From Acanthochromis polyacanthus (taxonomy: Eukaryota; Chordata; Actinopteri; Pomacentridae), in NCBI RefSeq assembly GCF_021347895.1, contig NC_067132.1, positions 28,861,757 through 28,925,756 on the forward strand: a stretch of 64,000 nt of DNA. Direction: 5' to 3'. A program made the translations under genes and the position numbers. Below the pieces are notes generated by a model. The model saw only the letters and a list, made by a program, of their open reading frames with translations, searched no databases and had not been told where the DNA came from. Of the stretch, positions 11,941-23,397 are shown one piece after another; position 1 is the first letter of the stretch, and the number at the start of each line of letters is the position of its first letter.

Positions 11941-12623
11941 CACTGTAAAAAATGTTTGTACATTTAACAGTGAAAAACGTTCAAACCACGACAGTAAAAA
12001 TCTGTAAACTCTAAAACCGTTTAATGCAGTTTATATAACATGGAATCACCATAAACAGGGTAATCAGGAGAAAATGGTGTTTTTTTTTTGTTTGTTTTTT
12101 TCTCCTTCACTCCTGCACAGTTTTTAATGGAAAAATGCTGTAATATGTAGAACAATACAGTAATTTCTGCATTTACTTCTGGAAAAGAATACATTATTTA
12201 CCAGTTAAATGTGCATATTGTTGTGCTGATAATGGAAACATGCTGCAATATTTATAACAAGCAGCATGGCAATTTCTGCATTTATTACATGTAAAAAAAT
12301 ACAACTTGTACCGGTCAAATTGCTGTACTTTTATGTTAATAGCAGACATATGCTTTAATATTTATGACAGCTTAAATTGCAATTTTTGCTAAAATTAAAA
12401 CATATTGCTAAATCCACTAACTGTTGTGCTGATAATGGAAGTTACAAAAACTTTATCATATATTGTATTTTCATGCAAATTTTAAAATTCTTAAAGGTTA
12501 AATATTTTTTTTACAGTAAAATATGGAATAAAGCACGTTTTTTAACTCTAAAATCAACAATATGAAAACATTCTGGTGACCACAGCTGCCAGAATTTTAC
12601 TGTATTTTTTATTTTTTACAGTG
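11941..12623. mobile_element. MITE-like element with CACTGTAAAAAAT terminal repeats
   Basis: The left end reads CACTGTAAAAAATG and the right end ATTTTTTACAGTG, giving terminal inverted repeats of about 13 bp. A TA dinucleotide flanks each side (11939-11940 and 12624-12625), consistent with a TA target-site duplication. The 683-bp interior is AT-rich, non-coding, and contains three to four degenerate tandem units of about 100 bp, listed separately. Elements with these ends are common in fish. No transposase is encoded, so mobility would depend on another element. Confidence 0.75.
12122..12446. repeat. About 100-bp degenerate internal tandem repeat of the CACTG MITE
   Basis: Units begin near 12122, 12222, 12323 and 12423. 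Each runs roughly from an AATGGAA-type block through ATGCTGxAATATxTA, a GCAATTTCTGCATTTA-type block and an ACCAGTTAAAT-type block. GTTGTGCTGATAATGGAA occurs almost identically near 12219 and 12423, two periods apart. The last unit is partial. Confidence 0.65.
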
Positions 12624-12806
12624 TAGGGACAATCACAAAAGTACTTAGAATTTCTAATTAATTTGAACACAAAGTACTTTTTGATGTCTGAGATTCAAAG
12701 GATATTTCAGCCTAAACACTACTTGTAGTTTCAACAGTTTATTCCACCCAAATTGCACTTTTTAACGTTCTTGATTTCAAAGTTTATTCAAGACAAAATA
12801 CGACTA

Positions 12807-13019
12807 CACACGTGGACAAAATTGTTGGTACCCCTCAGTTAAAGAAGGAAAAACCCACAATTCTCACTGAAATCACTTGAAACTCACAAAAGTAACAATA
12901 AATAAAAATTTATTGAAAATTAAATAATCAAAAACAGCCATCACTTTTGAATTGTTGATTAACATAATCATTTAAAAAAACAAACTAATGAAACAGGCCT
13001 GGACAAAAATGATGGTACC
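12807..13019 (+). repeat. Left inverted repeat of the Tc1 element
   Basis: This 213-bp arm starts with CACACGTGGACAAAATTGTT and ends with GGACAAAAATGATGGTACC. The outer and inner direct repeats at 12814 and 13001 are the expected transposase-binding sites by analogy with characterised IR/DR elements. Confidence 0.93.
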
Positions 13020-13187
13020 TCTATAAAAGATTGAAAACTATTTGACCAGAGTGACATGATTAACTCAGGTGTGTCATTTAATTGACATCACAGGTGTTTC
13101 CAAACTCATAATCAGTCAGTCTGCCTATTTAAAGGGAGACAAGTAGTCACCCTGCTGTTTGGTGAAAAGGTGTGTACCACACTGAAC

Positions 13188-14222
<1,035 letters not shown>

Positions 14223-14228
14223 GTTATG

Positions 14229-14441
14229 GGTACCATCATTTTTGTCCAGCCCTATTTCATTAGTTTGTTTTTTTAAATAATTATGTTAATCAACAATTCA
14301 AAAGTGATGGCTGATTCTGATTATTTAATTTTCAATACATTTTTATTTATTGTTACTTTTGTGAGTTTCAAGTGATTTCAGTGAGAATTGTGGGTTTTTC
14401 CTTCTTTAACTGAGGGGTACCAACAATTTTGTCCACGTGTG
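14229..14441 (-). repeat. Right inverted repeat of the Tc1 element
   Basis: This is the reverse complement of the left arm apart from about six substitutions. It begins with GGTACCATCATTTTTGTCC, seven bases after the transposase stop codon, and ends with TTTTGTCCACGTGTG next to TA. Confidence 0.93.
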
Positions 14442-15420
14442 TATATGTCCAAGTATTTTTAATATTAAAGGTTTATTCAATTCATTTAATAGTCTTTAAG
14501 TAGCTAGGGTTTCAAATGTTTATTCTATAATACTACTTTTGCTCCATTAAATATCAGGGTGTCATCAGCTACAACATGACTGTTTGTGGTGCCAAACGAT
14601 GATTGAAAACACAGTTTGTTTTTCACACTGTGGAATGAAAAATAACTTGTTTTATATTCAGCATTCATGCTATGATTATTGTTCATGTGGGCCTGAAATT
14701 AGGTCTTTATGAGTCATCCACTCAGTGGGTAACGCGTAGGAGTATGGCGGAGCATGTGGTGGATTCATTTAAGAAAACTCAAAAAAAAAAAAAAGCGGTT
14801 TTGACCAAAGGTTGCGGTCTAAAAAAGGCATATGTATGTATATGTGACAATGTGTGATTCTTCTCAATGTGAGGAGGGGGAAACAAAAGTTTCACATTGC
14901 AAGTTTAAGTTTTAAGACACTAAAGCATCCTGCAAGTTCATACATTTTCATTGTGGACTCCATATCAGGGCAGCGTGTCTGTACTGTTTCTATAATCATG
15001 CAGTCATTACAATGGTTTGATAAATGTGACTGAATGTCACAGTGACATTACGTGGGAGTAAATGCTCGTTAACAACAGGCAAAGCTGTGGTGAAGTCTAA
15101 CTTGAAGTCCAAAGTCACGTTAGTGATTTTATGAGGCTGTGCTTTGAGCAAAACACTAATATCACTATCCAAACATCCTCACAAAGTTCACTAAATACAG
15201 CTGATATCATTCATCTTGCAGGTATTTGCAAACCAAAATATAAGACCAATTAAAATTTGACCTTTAGATGGCATTAAATTAAAAATTTAAGAGCGAAAAA
15301 CCACATTAGATTTTATTCAGAGCATTAATGAATGCACCGGAATAATCTATGCAATAGCTGGTGTGGGACTTACCAAAAGAAAAAGAAGTCCACCTCATCG
15401 TGGCACAAATCTGTTTTTCT
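14442..15420. other. Intronic sequence, nothing recognised
   Basis: No exon or repeat family is recognised. A run of about 14 A lies near 14780. The 61-codon open frame that spans it has no signature. Confidence 0.45.
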
Positions 15421-15735
15421 GTGTCTCGTTTTTGTCATTTTGTGTCTCGTTTTTGTCATTTTGTATCTCGTTAATGTCATTTTGTGACTCACTTCTGTCA
15501 TTTTATGTTGTTTTGTGGACTTCGTGTGTCATTTTGTCATGTTGTGTTCAGTTTTGTGTAACATTTGTGCCGTTTTGTCTGATTATTCCTTTGTGTCTTG
15601 TCTCTGACATTCTGTTTGTGTCTCATTGTGACAGTTATGTCTCCTATCTGTCATTCTGTGTCTCATTTTTGTCACGTTGTATGTCATATTATATTTTGTG
15701 CCTAGTTTTTGATGTCTCATTTGTGCCCATTTTTT
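15421..15735. repeat. Degenerate 21-bp minisatellite
   Basis: Four units in exact 21-bp register start at 15421, 15442, 15463 and 15484, based on GTGTCTCGTTTTTGTCATTT plus T. Further irregular, decayed units (TTGTGTC..., TGTCAT...) continue to about 15735. Because 21 is a multiple of three, an open frame of about 214 codons with a repeated SFCVSFL peptide runs through it. That frame is a by-product of the repeat, not a gene. Confidence 0.85.
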
Positions 15736-16431
15736 TTTCCAGTTCACAGGATTCTTTGTTTTACATTCTTTTTTTTTTTGACTGCAAAGAAAAGGAGGAA
15801 CGACAAAAACTTCTCATTTTTCTTTTGTGTTATGGTTGTGATGTTTTGTTTGCTTTCTGTAATTCTACCTCATCAAAAAGTCAGGTAAACTCTGCATACG
15901 TCGCCATGTGCGATGTGTTTGGAGTTAATGGCATAAAAATGCAACCACAATTGGGTGTTCAAAACAATTCCACAGGCTTTAGAAATGATTTTGTGTATCA
16001 GCAGTGATGGAAAAACCATTATCCAACATGCCATATCATGTATTTGCAAACTGCTAGGGCTTAAGACAGATCAGCTCATGATCAAACCGGGGATTAACAT
16101 CAGCAACACACAGCAGTGATGGACACACTATAGACACAAGGGGTTTTTCTAAATGCTCCAGCTTCAAATGTTTCCTCAGCAGGCGTAACGGTCGCCATGT
16201 CCCCTAATTTTAATCTGACACACGCTTTGATCTGTGAGTTGTGGAGAAATCATTGCTAAAGAGCAGATGGACGGAAGAAGGGGAGGTTCAGACAGAAGCC
16301 GGAAAACAAAATGACACAAAACATCTTCCTCTTGTCATGAGAATATCATCACATTAGACACTGCTGAAAAAAAAAAACCCCAGAACTGTTTAATGTCAGC
16401 TGTTGGATCAGCGTGAGATCTCAACAACTGC
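15736..16431. other. Intronic sequence, nothing recognised
   Basis: T-rich at the left margin (T10 near 15770), otherwise ordinary sequence with no exon, RNA gene or recognised repeat. Confidence 0.45.
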
Positions 16432-16500
16432 ATGTTTTAGATCATATGTCAGAGAAACAAGACTGCAGACAACCAAATGTCTGCAGAGAATCTAAAACAT
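16432..16500. repeat. Nested inverted repeat (two-stem hairpin)
   Basis: The outer arms ATGTTTTAGAT (16432-16442) and ATCTAAAACAT (16490-16500) are perfect 11-bp complements. Inside them CTGCAGACA (16463-16471) and TGTCTGCAG (16478-16486) form a perfect 9-bp stem with a six-base loop. The left side has about 17 more unpaired bases than the right, so a continuous pre-miRNA-like stem is unlikely. Confidence 0.7.
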
Positions 16501-19175
16501 TTAAAGCACAGCAGGGCGAAAACTGTACCTATGATCCAATTTTGAAACCTTATATGTATATCAGTGTTATTTATTCAACTCAAAGAGTGTACATCTAAAC
16601 ACAAGTACAGCTCTAAATATCATTGTTAATAAAATGTTTTATAAAATATACCAAAAAAAGTGAAAAATAACCAACATGTTTAGAAACATAAACAAAAGGC
16701 ATCTTAGTAGCTGTTAACTGCAAATATTCAGAATTTTGCTAAAGATCTTAATAAATAATGGAAACCGATGATCTCAGCTGCTGTTCAGTAACTTTCTAAA
16801 AAAAAAGATCAACTTACTCAGTGTTTTTCATGTTTATTTTTGGGGAAAAAAAACAGTTTCTTTTGAAATTACAACTTCTCTGCAATTCAAAGGGTTTCAT
16901 ATGCTTCAAAGGATTCATAACTGGCTTAATGAGGGATTTGCCGTCTGTACTTAGACTTCTTCAGACCAGACCTCGCGCTACGGTCGGCCTCACTCCATTT
17001 CATTTACCGAGCTTACAGCGCTCTGGGAGGATGCAACGGTGAAGCCCTAAGAGTGCAAGAAGAAGCCGAGGTACGTAACAACGTGGCTGGAAAGCAAAAG
17101 TTCAACAAACTGAGGCTGGCTGCTGAGGTGTTTCTAGCCAAATCAGCACCACAACTACTCTAGGAGTTGGGAATCCTTGGAAAGGCTGGCAGATAAATAG
17201 TCAAAAACCTCTCCAAAGCTGCTCAGGATGGGAGTCAGTGGAGAGAAAAGACTCCCTGAATGAAATCCATTTAAAGTGGACAGTTGGATTCAATGCTGAC
17301 TCCAATGGAACACGCCACTAAAAAGTAAGCTGGAGCCAATTTGACAACCCAGAAGACGCCACCGCTCATTTGGTGATCCCGCAGAGCCTCGGCAGTCTGT
17401 TTTAGGAGCGTAATTAAAGAACACTAACAGCTAATTCTACTACCATCTACTGAGAACTTTGAGGTACAAGACTGCATTGGGATTGGGATTGGTCTCACGG
17501 GACCCAAAGCAACAAGTCAACAAATGAAGCTAAGAAGAAGATTAAAACAGGTTTTTACTGTACAAGTGCACAGAAAGTAACTCTGGGCACCTATTCCCAT
17601 TGCTTAATTAAGTGTATTGTTGCAAGATTAAAAAAAAAAATCTAATTTCCTGACTTAGATAAGCCTTTTAAGTCAACATTTTTTAATGGGCTGGGTTGAC
17701 ATAATGATGTTGGTAATTGTGTGTAATTTAAACTGAGATTCTTGTGTAAATTGATTTAAAAATAAATTCAAGTTAAGGTGACTTAATGAAATTGGCTTGA
17801 TAACTTAATGCTGCTTCATCCTGAGTTCAGGATTTCAAGTTGCAAATACACCAGGACAATTTCAGATGGTTGAGACTGGTAGTTATAAATAGAAGTGGAA
17901 AAGTTCATTCCCCTGAATCCATGCAGTTTGTTGGTTCAGCGTAATTTCATGATAAATTCTCATAACTCAAAAAGATTGGTAAAAACTGTTGCGTTAATTT
18001 ATTCTGCTGGGCCCGAACATAATTTTTCATGTTATTCTGATATTCAAAGACATTTCTCAGTTGTTTCTGATAAAGACGGGAAAAAAATGAATTGGCTACA
18101 ACAAATGAGCAAAGTTCTGCTTTACAACTTGCAGAAATCTGGTGCTTCTGGGTCAAGGAGACATATCTGTTCCCTTTTCTGCAGTTAAAGTAAGCTAATC
18201 CCCAAAAAAAAGCATTCTTTCCTGCATGAAATGTGCGCTGACCTGTTGTATAAAAGTTCATTCTTACGAATGTTCTTGTAAATTGCAGAGGTTTGTTTTG
18301 TTTTTGATGTGATATTAGTTCACGGACAGAAATAATTGATGTATTTGTTGTGCTCCCTCTGGGTTATCACCTTAAACCAATGTTTGTTTTGATACTCTTT
18401 CTAATTTAATTCCTTTAGAAGAGGCTTTCGGATCATGGTAACGTCCAGCTTTTAATTCAAAATCCCTGTTCAACCAGTTATCCAATGACAATTGCACACC
18501 TGATTTAGCCTGTGCTACGGTTTCATTTTGTACTATGGAAATGTGTTGTCCTCAAGCTGTGATTTAAACCCAAGGGAACTCTTCGCTCATCTATTACATG
18601 AGGCAGGTACAAACAGATTCCCGCACACTGTCTAACTTGCAATGACAAATTTATTAATGCAACCAACTCCGCATACCCCTGGGAGGTATGAAACACCAAA
18701 AGAGAAAAAAGCAGACAATCTAAATATTATTTATATAGAGCATGAATCAACAGTAATGCATTTCCACGCTGAAAAACACCTGCATTTTGTGAGAAGTTGC
18801 ACAGAGAATCCTGTTTTTACTGAATGTAACTAATTTTGTGCCGTTGGTATTGGCAGGTATGCATCTCATTACTACTGCACAGGAAAGTAGTGCAATTTCC
18901 TTTCAAGACTAGAAAAGATACAAAATCCGAGAGATTTTATATTGTATAGGAGTGAACGGTGAAAATGTTGTGTGCAGGGATTGACTGAAAAGAAAACAGC
19001 CCAACACAGAGATCTACCTTCAACCATCTGGTTCTTTTGAAGACTGCAAATGCAATTTGTCTACAATATGCACAATGTCAAGGTAAGTAACCTCCACATT
19101 TAGCGGACTCCTCCTACTGCAGAAGGACCACTGTCTTGGCTATCTGGCAGAGTCAGAGAGAATCACGACAACATA
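16501..19175. other. Intronic sequence, no gene recognised
   Basis: No exon or known repeat is recognised. The part 17575-17830 is AT-rich with an A11 run. Open frames up to 97 codons (17895-18188) have no signature and no reading-frame support. Confidence 0.45.
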
Positions 19176-20188
19176 CACTGCTCATCCAAAAAGAAAAGTC
19201 GCACTCTAATATTTCAGTGGACCGCCTTTAGCTCTGAGAATGACACACATTCGCCGTTGCATCGTTTCGATAAGCTTCTACAATGTCACAACATTTTTTC
19301 CTATCCAGAGGGGTATTCATTTTCTACCATAATGTGAAAATGACGTCTCATGCTCCCTGATCCACTCATTCTCAATGTGAGCCCCATGAATCCTTACATC
19401 GTCATCTTGGAACATGTCCATGGCATCAGGGAAGAAAAACTCGACTGATGGAAAGACCTGGTCAGTCATGATTTTGAAACAGACTTCATTCTTTGGGAAA
19501 ATAACGCTGCTGAACCTGACCAGCCCTAGATCATATCCCTAACCCCCACAGGCTGGTAGGCACTAGCCATGATGATGGCATCACTTCACCCACCTCTCTT
19601 CTTACCCTGATGCCCCCATCACTTTGGAACAGTGCTCTTTCATTGCCCCAGAGTCCAATCTTGATGCTACCTAGCAAATTGAAGCCTTTTGTTTGATTAG
19701 CCTCACTGATGAGTGGTTTTCTTAGAGCTACAACTGTTTAGTCCCAATCCTTTGGGATCCTTGGAAATGCTCTTACTTTCACTATTAAACATAGCAGTGA
19801 GTTCTACTCTTCATTTCCTAGGATCATCTAAGACTTTGTTCTGACCACATTTGTCCCTCGACGATGATGGTTCTCCACTATCCTTCAGGTTTTAATAATG
19901 TGTTGGACGGTTCTTAACCTGATTTTAGTAGTTTCCTTGGTTGTTTTCTTTGCTTAATGCAAGCCAGATGTTTGACCCTTATGAGACAGATTAACATCCT
20001 TTCCATGACCACAGGATATGTCTCCCAATATGGTTGTTTAGTTAAATGAGAAGCTCCTCACTGCATCAGCTAGAGTTAAATAAGTTGTTGAAGCTGAAAC
20101 GTATTCATCACTGCAGTAATTATCCAATGGAAGAATCTTATCCGTTTGCTTAGTTAAATCCAGGTGGCGACTTGTGCAAAAGAAACAC
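19176..20188 (-). pseudogene. Decayed Tc1-like transposon, antisense transposase relic
   Basis: The left end, CACTGCTCATCCAAAAAG plus AAAAGTCGCAC, follows a TA and matches the tip of a common fish Tc1-like element. A degraded inverse (GGTGGCGACTTGTGCAAAAG) lies near 20163-20182. Between them the minus strand carries broken transposase fragments, for example LQFAR then a stop, then HQDWTLGQ near 19650-19690, followed on the plus strand by recognisable antisense of the catalytic domain (CCCACAGGCTGGTAGGCACT and CTGATGCCCCCATCACT). Stops and shifts are frequent. It belongs to a lineage different from the 12807 element. It is far too decayed to be functional. Confidence 0.8.
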
Positions 20189-23069
20189 AGAGGGATGTAA
20201 GAAGAGGACAAGGTTGACCAGATTCATTGTAAATAGAATAAATCCAAGTTATAAGGAAATAGAGTAAAAAAATTACAGTTCAAGAGGTGAAATATGAATA
20301 ATATTTCTCAAGAAGAACATGAAAGAAAAGTTTTTCAGCTTGGCTTTGCTCAAACAGAACATACTTGCTGGTATTCGGATTGAAAATGGAAGCTTTGCCA
20401 TCCGAGATGCTCTACATAGCATCCATCCTACACATCCATTTCTTCTCAAACAAGACGGTTGCAAGCCTCCACCAATCCTCTCTGAGTAATGGTGATATGT
20501 CACCTTGCTTTGTGGTGCAAATCCGGTCCCTTTTTCATCCACTGAGTCTACATCAGATCAGTAGTGTCTGAGAAAATGTCTTTGACACACAGATGAGCAA
20601 AGAGAGCTTTTTTCTTTTTTTCTCTTCGTCTTCTTCTCCCCGGCAAGTAAACAAAAATATGACTTCCCATTTTTCACCAATCAAAGCGGGTTTATATTGC
20701 AACGGCACAACAATGACTTGCATCATTCTCCAAACTTGTACATCCTCCGTGTGTGCGGCATATTGTGCCGAGCAGATGGACCGACGCCGGCTGAGCCTCA
20801 GTTCCGCCCAGATTTCATCATGGGGGGCAAAAACACCTTTGAAGGCATCTGCTTGGTGCATCAGTTGAGTTTTGAGTGTGATTATCAGAGTTGCCAGACT
20901 GTATAGGCTGCGGGGAAGCATAATAGCGCACATAAGTTGCAGCCTCCTGTCAGATGGCGAGGTTTAGAGGGGATAAATGCTGAATTCATAATGAGTTATG
21001 TTCACTCGATTTATGGCTCCGAAAGGAAAGCAGTCGCTGGAAAGATGAAGCCATACATGTGCAAAGTTTACGTTCAAATTTACATTTTTATATGTGGGGC
21101 AATCCCTTAAAGGCAAATCCATTTTCTGTATTTAAGTATGTCTTTATCTCATCCTCACAGAGTGCTGTGATCACTGGCAAAATGTTGAATTAGTCAGGGA
21201 AAAAAGAAAAAAGAAAAAAGAGAGAGAACCAGCAGCCCCAGCAGGGTCAGTTAAAATGAGCAGTTTATATGCTAATGTACAACCTCTTTTCAGTACAATG
21301 CAGAGGACGCTTCGATCGAACGCTGAAGCTGGAGTTTTGGAAATTTAAGCGTCTTTTATGCGGCTGAGCCAAAGACAGGAATTTTTCAGTGCCGACAACA
21401 AAATTAAAGCTAATCATAGTCTGGTTTTTCAAGTGAAACTAGATATTCGACACCTGGAAAGGAGACTGAACAAAAGAGTGGTTTTATATGCAAACTTGTA
21501 GCTGTGTTATGTCATTTTCTCGCCCTTAATTCCTTCCCGGATCCGAGGTTTGCTGATGGGGAAATCGAATCTGGTAAGATGGGCTGAAGTGGCTGGAAGT
21601 ACGGCTCAGTGTATGTTGATTTATTGCAATGGGGAATATCTTTTGAGGAAGTGGGTTTTATATTGGCTTGTTTTGACTTTTGTTTTGGTTTGTTCCAGGT
21701 GCCAATGCAATGTAAAGTCGGTAAAATGAGATTTATCACCCGGCCGCAGCTCCCCGAAGCTCTAACCGAGTGTGTCAGCATCTTTCAGCTCATTGTTTCA
21801 GCCTCACAGTCTGCAACTTTACTGTTTTGGTGAAGTCTCACAGCTACCATAGTGGGGTTTTCATCCACTGCAGACAGCTGTTTTCAGTGGGAAAAAAACA
21901 CACAAAAAAGTTCTGACAAAGTTCTTCCCACTTCCCCCAAGTGGCCACAAAAAAAATCCCATATTGCAGGTTTAACTTAGTTTGGAGAAGTTTAAATGTG
22001 CCAGCTGTAGAAGTTGGACCAGAAACAGGGATTCTGTGTGTGTCTTCTTCTCTAAGTTTCCGATCACCACCAGCAGTGTTCAAAGGTGCTCTTTACTCTT
22101 TGATGAAATAAAGAATCGATGCACAAGTGAAACTAAAAGCCCAACACTGGTTAGACATGTTTTGCTACTCACAAAATAAGCCAAAATCCAGCCGAACGCT
22201 TAATGCAGCAGAATTCTGGCTGCCAGACACCAAAGTGTATTATTAACAGTTGCACTAAGTCATTAAGGTATTTGTACTCACGGACCTGGACAGTGTTCGG
22301 TTGCTTCACCAACCATGGACAGATTTATAATGGGATTCCAGCATTTTCAGACTTGATATGTTTACATTTCACCGCTTAAAATGCAAAGTCAGAAACTAAA
22401 GCTCAGTCGCTTCATAGCAATTTAGTAGATTATTAAAAAACCTGTGTATAAGATGAGCTGATTTTCATTCGAGATCATAGGTCTGGAACGACTGGTGATA
22501 ACAGAATGACATTTAATCAACTCGCTTGTAACTTTTAAGCAACACATATTCAAGTTTAAGACAGTGCCACAGTTAATAATAGGAGAAACAACACTGTTTA
22601 CCTGCAATCACAAAGATGTCAGCTGCTAGAAAGTTCACCGACGTAACTCCAGTCCCATAACACAATCAAAATTTTTGTGTTGTCTTAATAATGCTGTCCT
22701 GACGGGTCTAATGGAGCTCAGGATTCATCCAAAGAAGCTTTAGCACAAACTACTCGTCTGTACAAACCTGAAATCTGATGTGCTAGAAGAACACAGAGCA
22801 CTGTTTACTGTCTCATAAGGCTCTTGTTGCTGTGCTATGTGTGTAAATGCACACATCAGTGTCGATTTAAAGAGGCTGTGTGATGCCACAGGAATACCAA
22901 AGGAAATAATCACCAAACAGGATTTCAGTTGTTTCTTGTGTTTCTTCAAAATCTCAAATTTTAGCACAAAAACAGCAAAATCTGAACAACTTTATAGTCT
23001 TTGACATTTCAAATCTCCCTGAGTCACGTTAAATAGCTGTATTTCTGCCGACATATACACATTTTATAT
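20189..23069. other. Intronic sequence, nothing recognised
   Basis: No exon or repeat family is recognised. A GAAAAAA-type purine run lies at about 21199-21230. The overlapping open frames at 20550-20930 on both strands have no signature and are treated as chance. Confidence 0.45.
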
Positions 23070-23085
23070 AACAGATGCCTGTGGG

Positions 23086-23397
23086 AGGCGTAGCGCAACC
23101 TGGACACCAGGCGGGGCTTAATCAACCCCCGCGGGGTCGCCTAGGTGACGGTGTGTGATGTTGAAAAGACCCGAATCACCTGATGATCCCCAGGAAACAT
23201 CACAGACGATGCATCCTGGTGCATCAACATCACGAACCGTATGTTAAAAGAGAAGTAAGAGAGCAGACATAAAAGTTGATTTGTGATGCTGCAGAGATCT
23301 GTGTGTGTATGTGTGCACCTCTGCTGAATAAACAGACACAAACTGAAGCTTTTGAACTCGCTGCAGTATTTCTAATATTTTTCTTGTAACGTGCAGG
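23086..23397 (+). repeat. Possible solo LTR or GC-rich interspersed repeat
   Basis: Base composition changes abruptly here (GGCGTAGCGCAACCTGG, CCCCGCGGGGTCGCC). The segment then carries a TATA-like CATAAAAG near 23268, a polyadenylation signal AATAAA near 23327, and ends in CGTGCA. This order resembles a retroviral-type LTR of a retrotransposon. No second copy and no clear target-site duplication were found, so the identity is uncertain. Confidence 0.3.
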
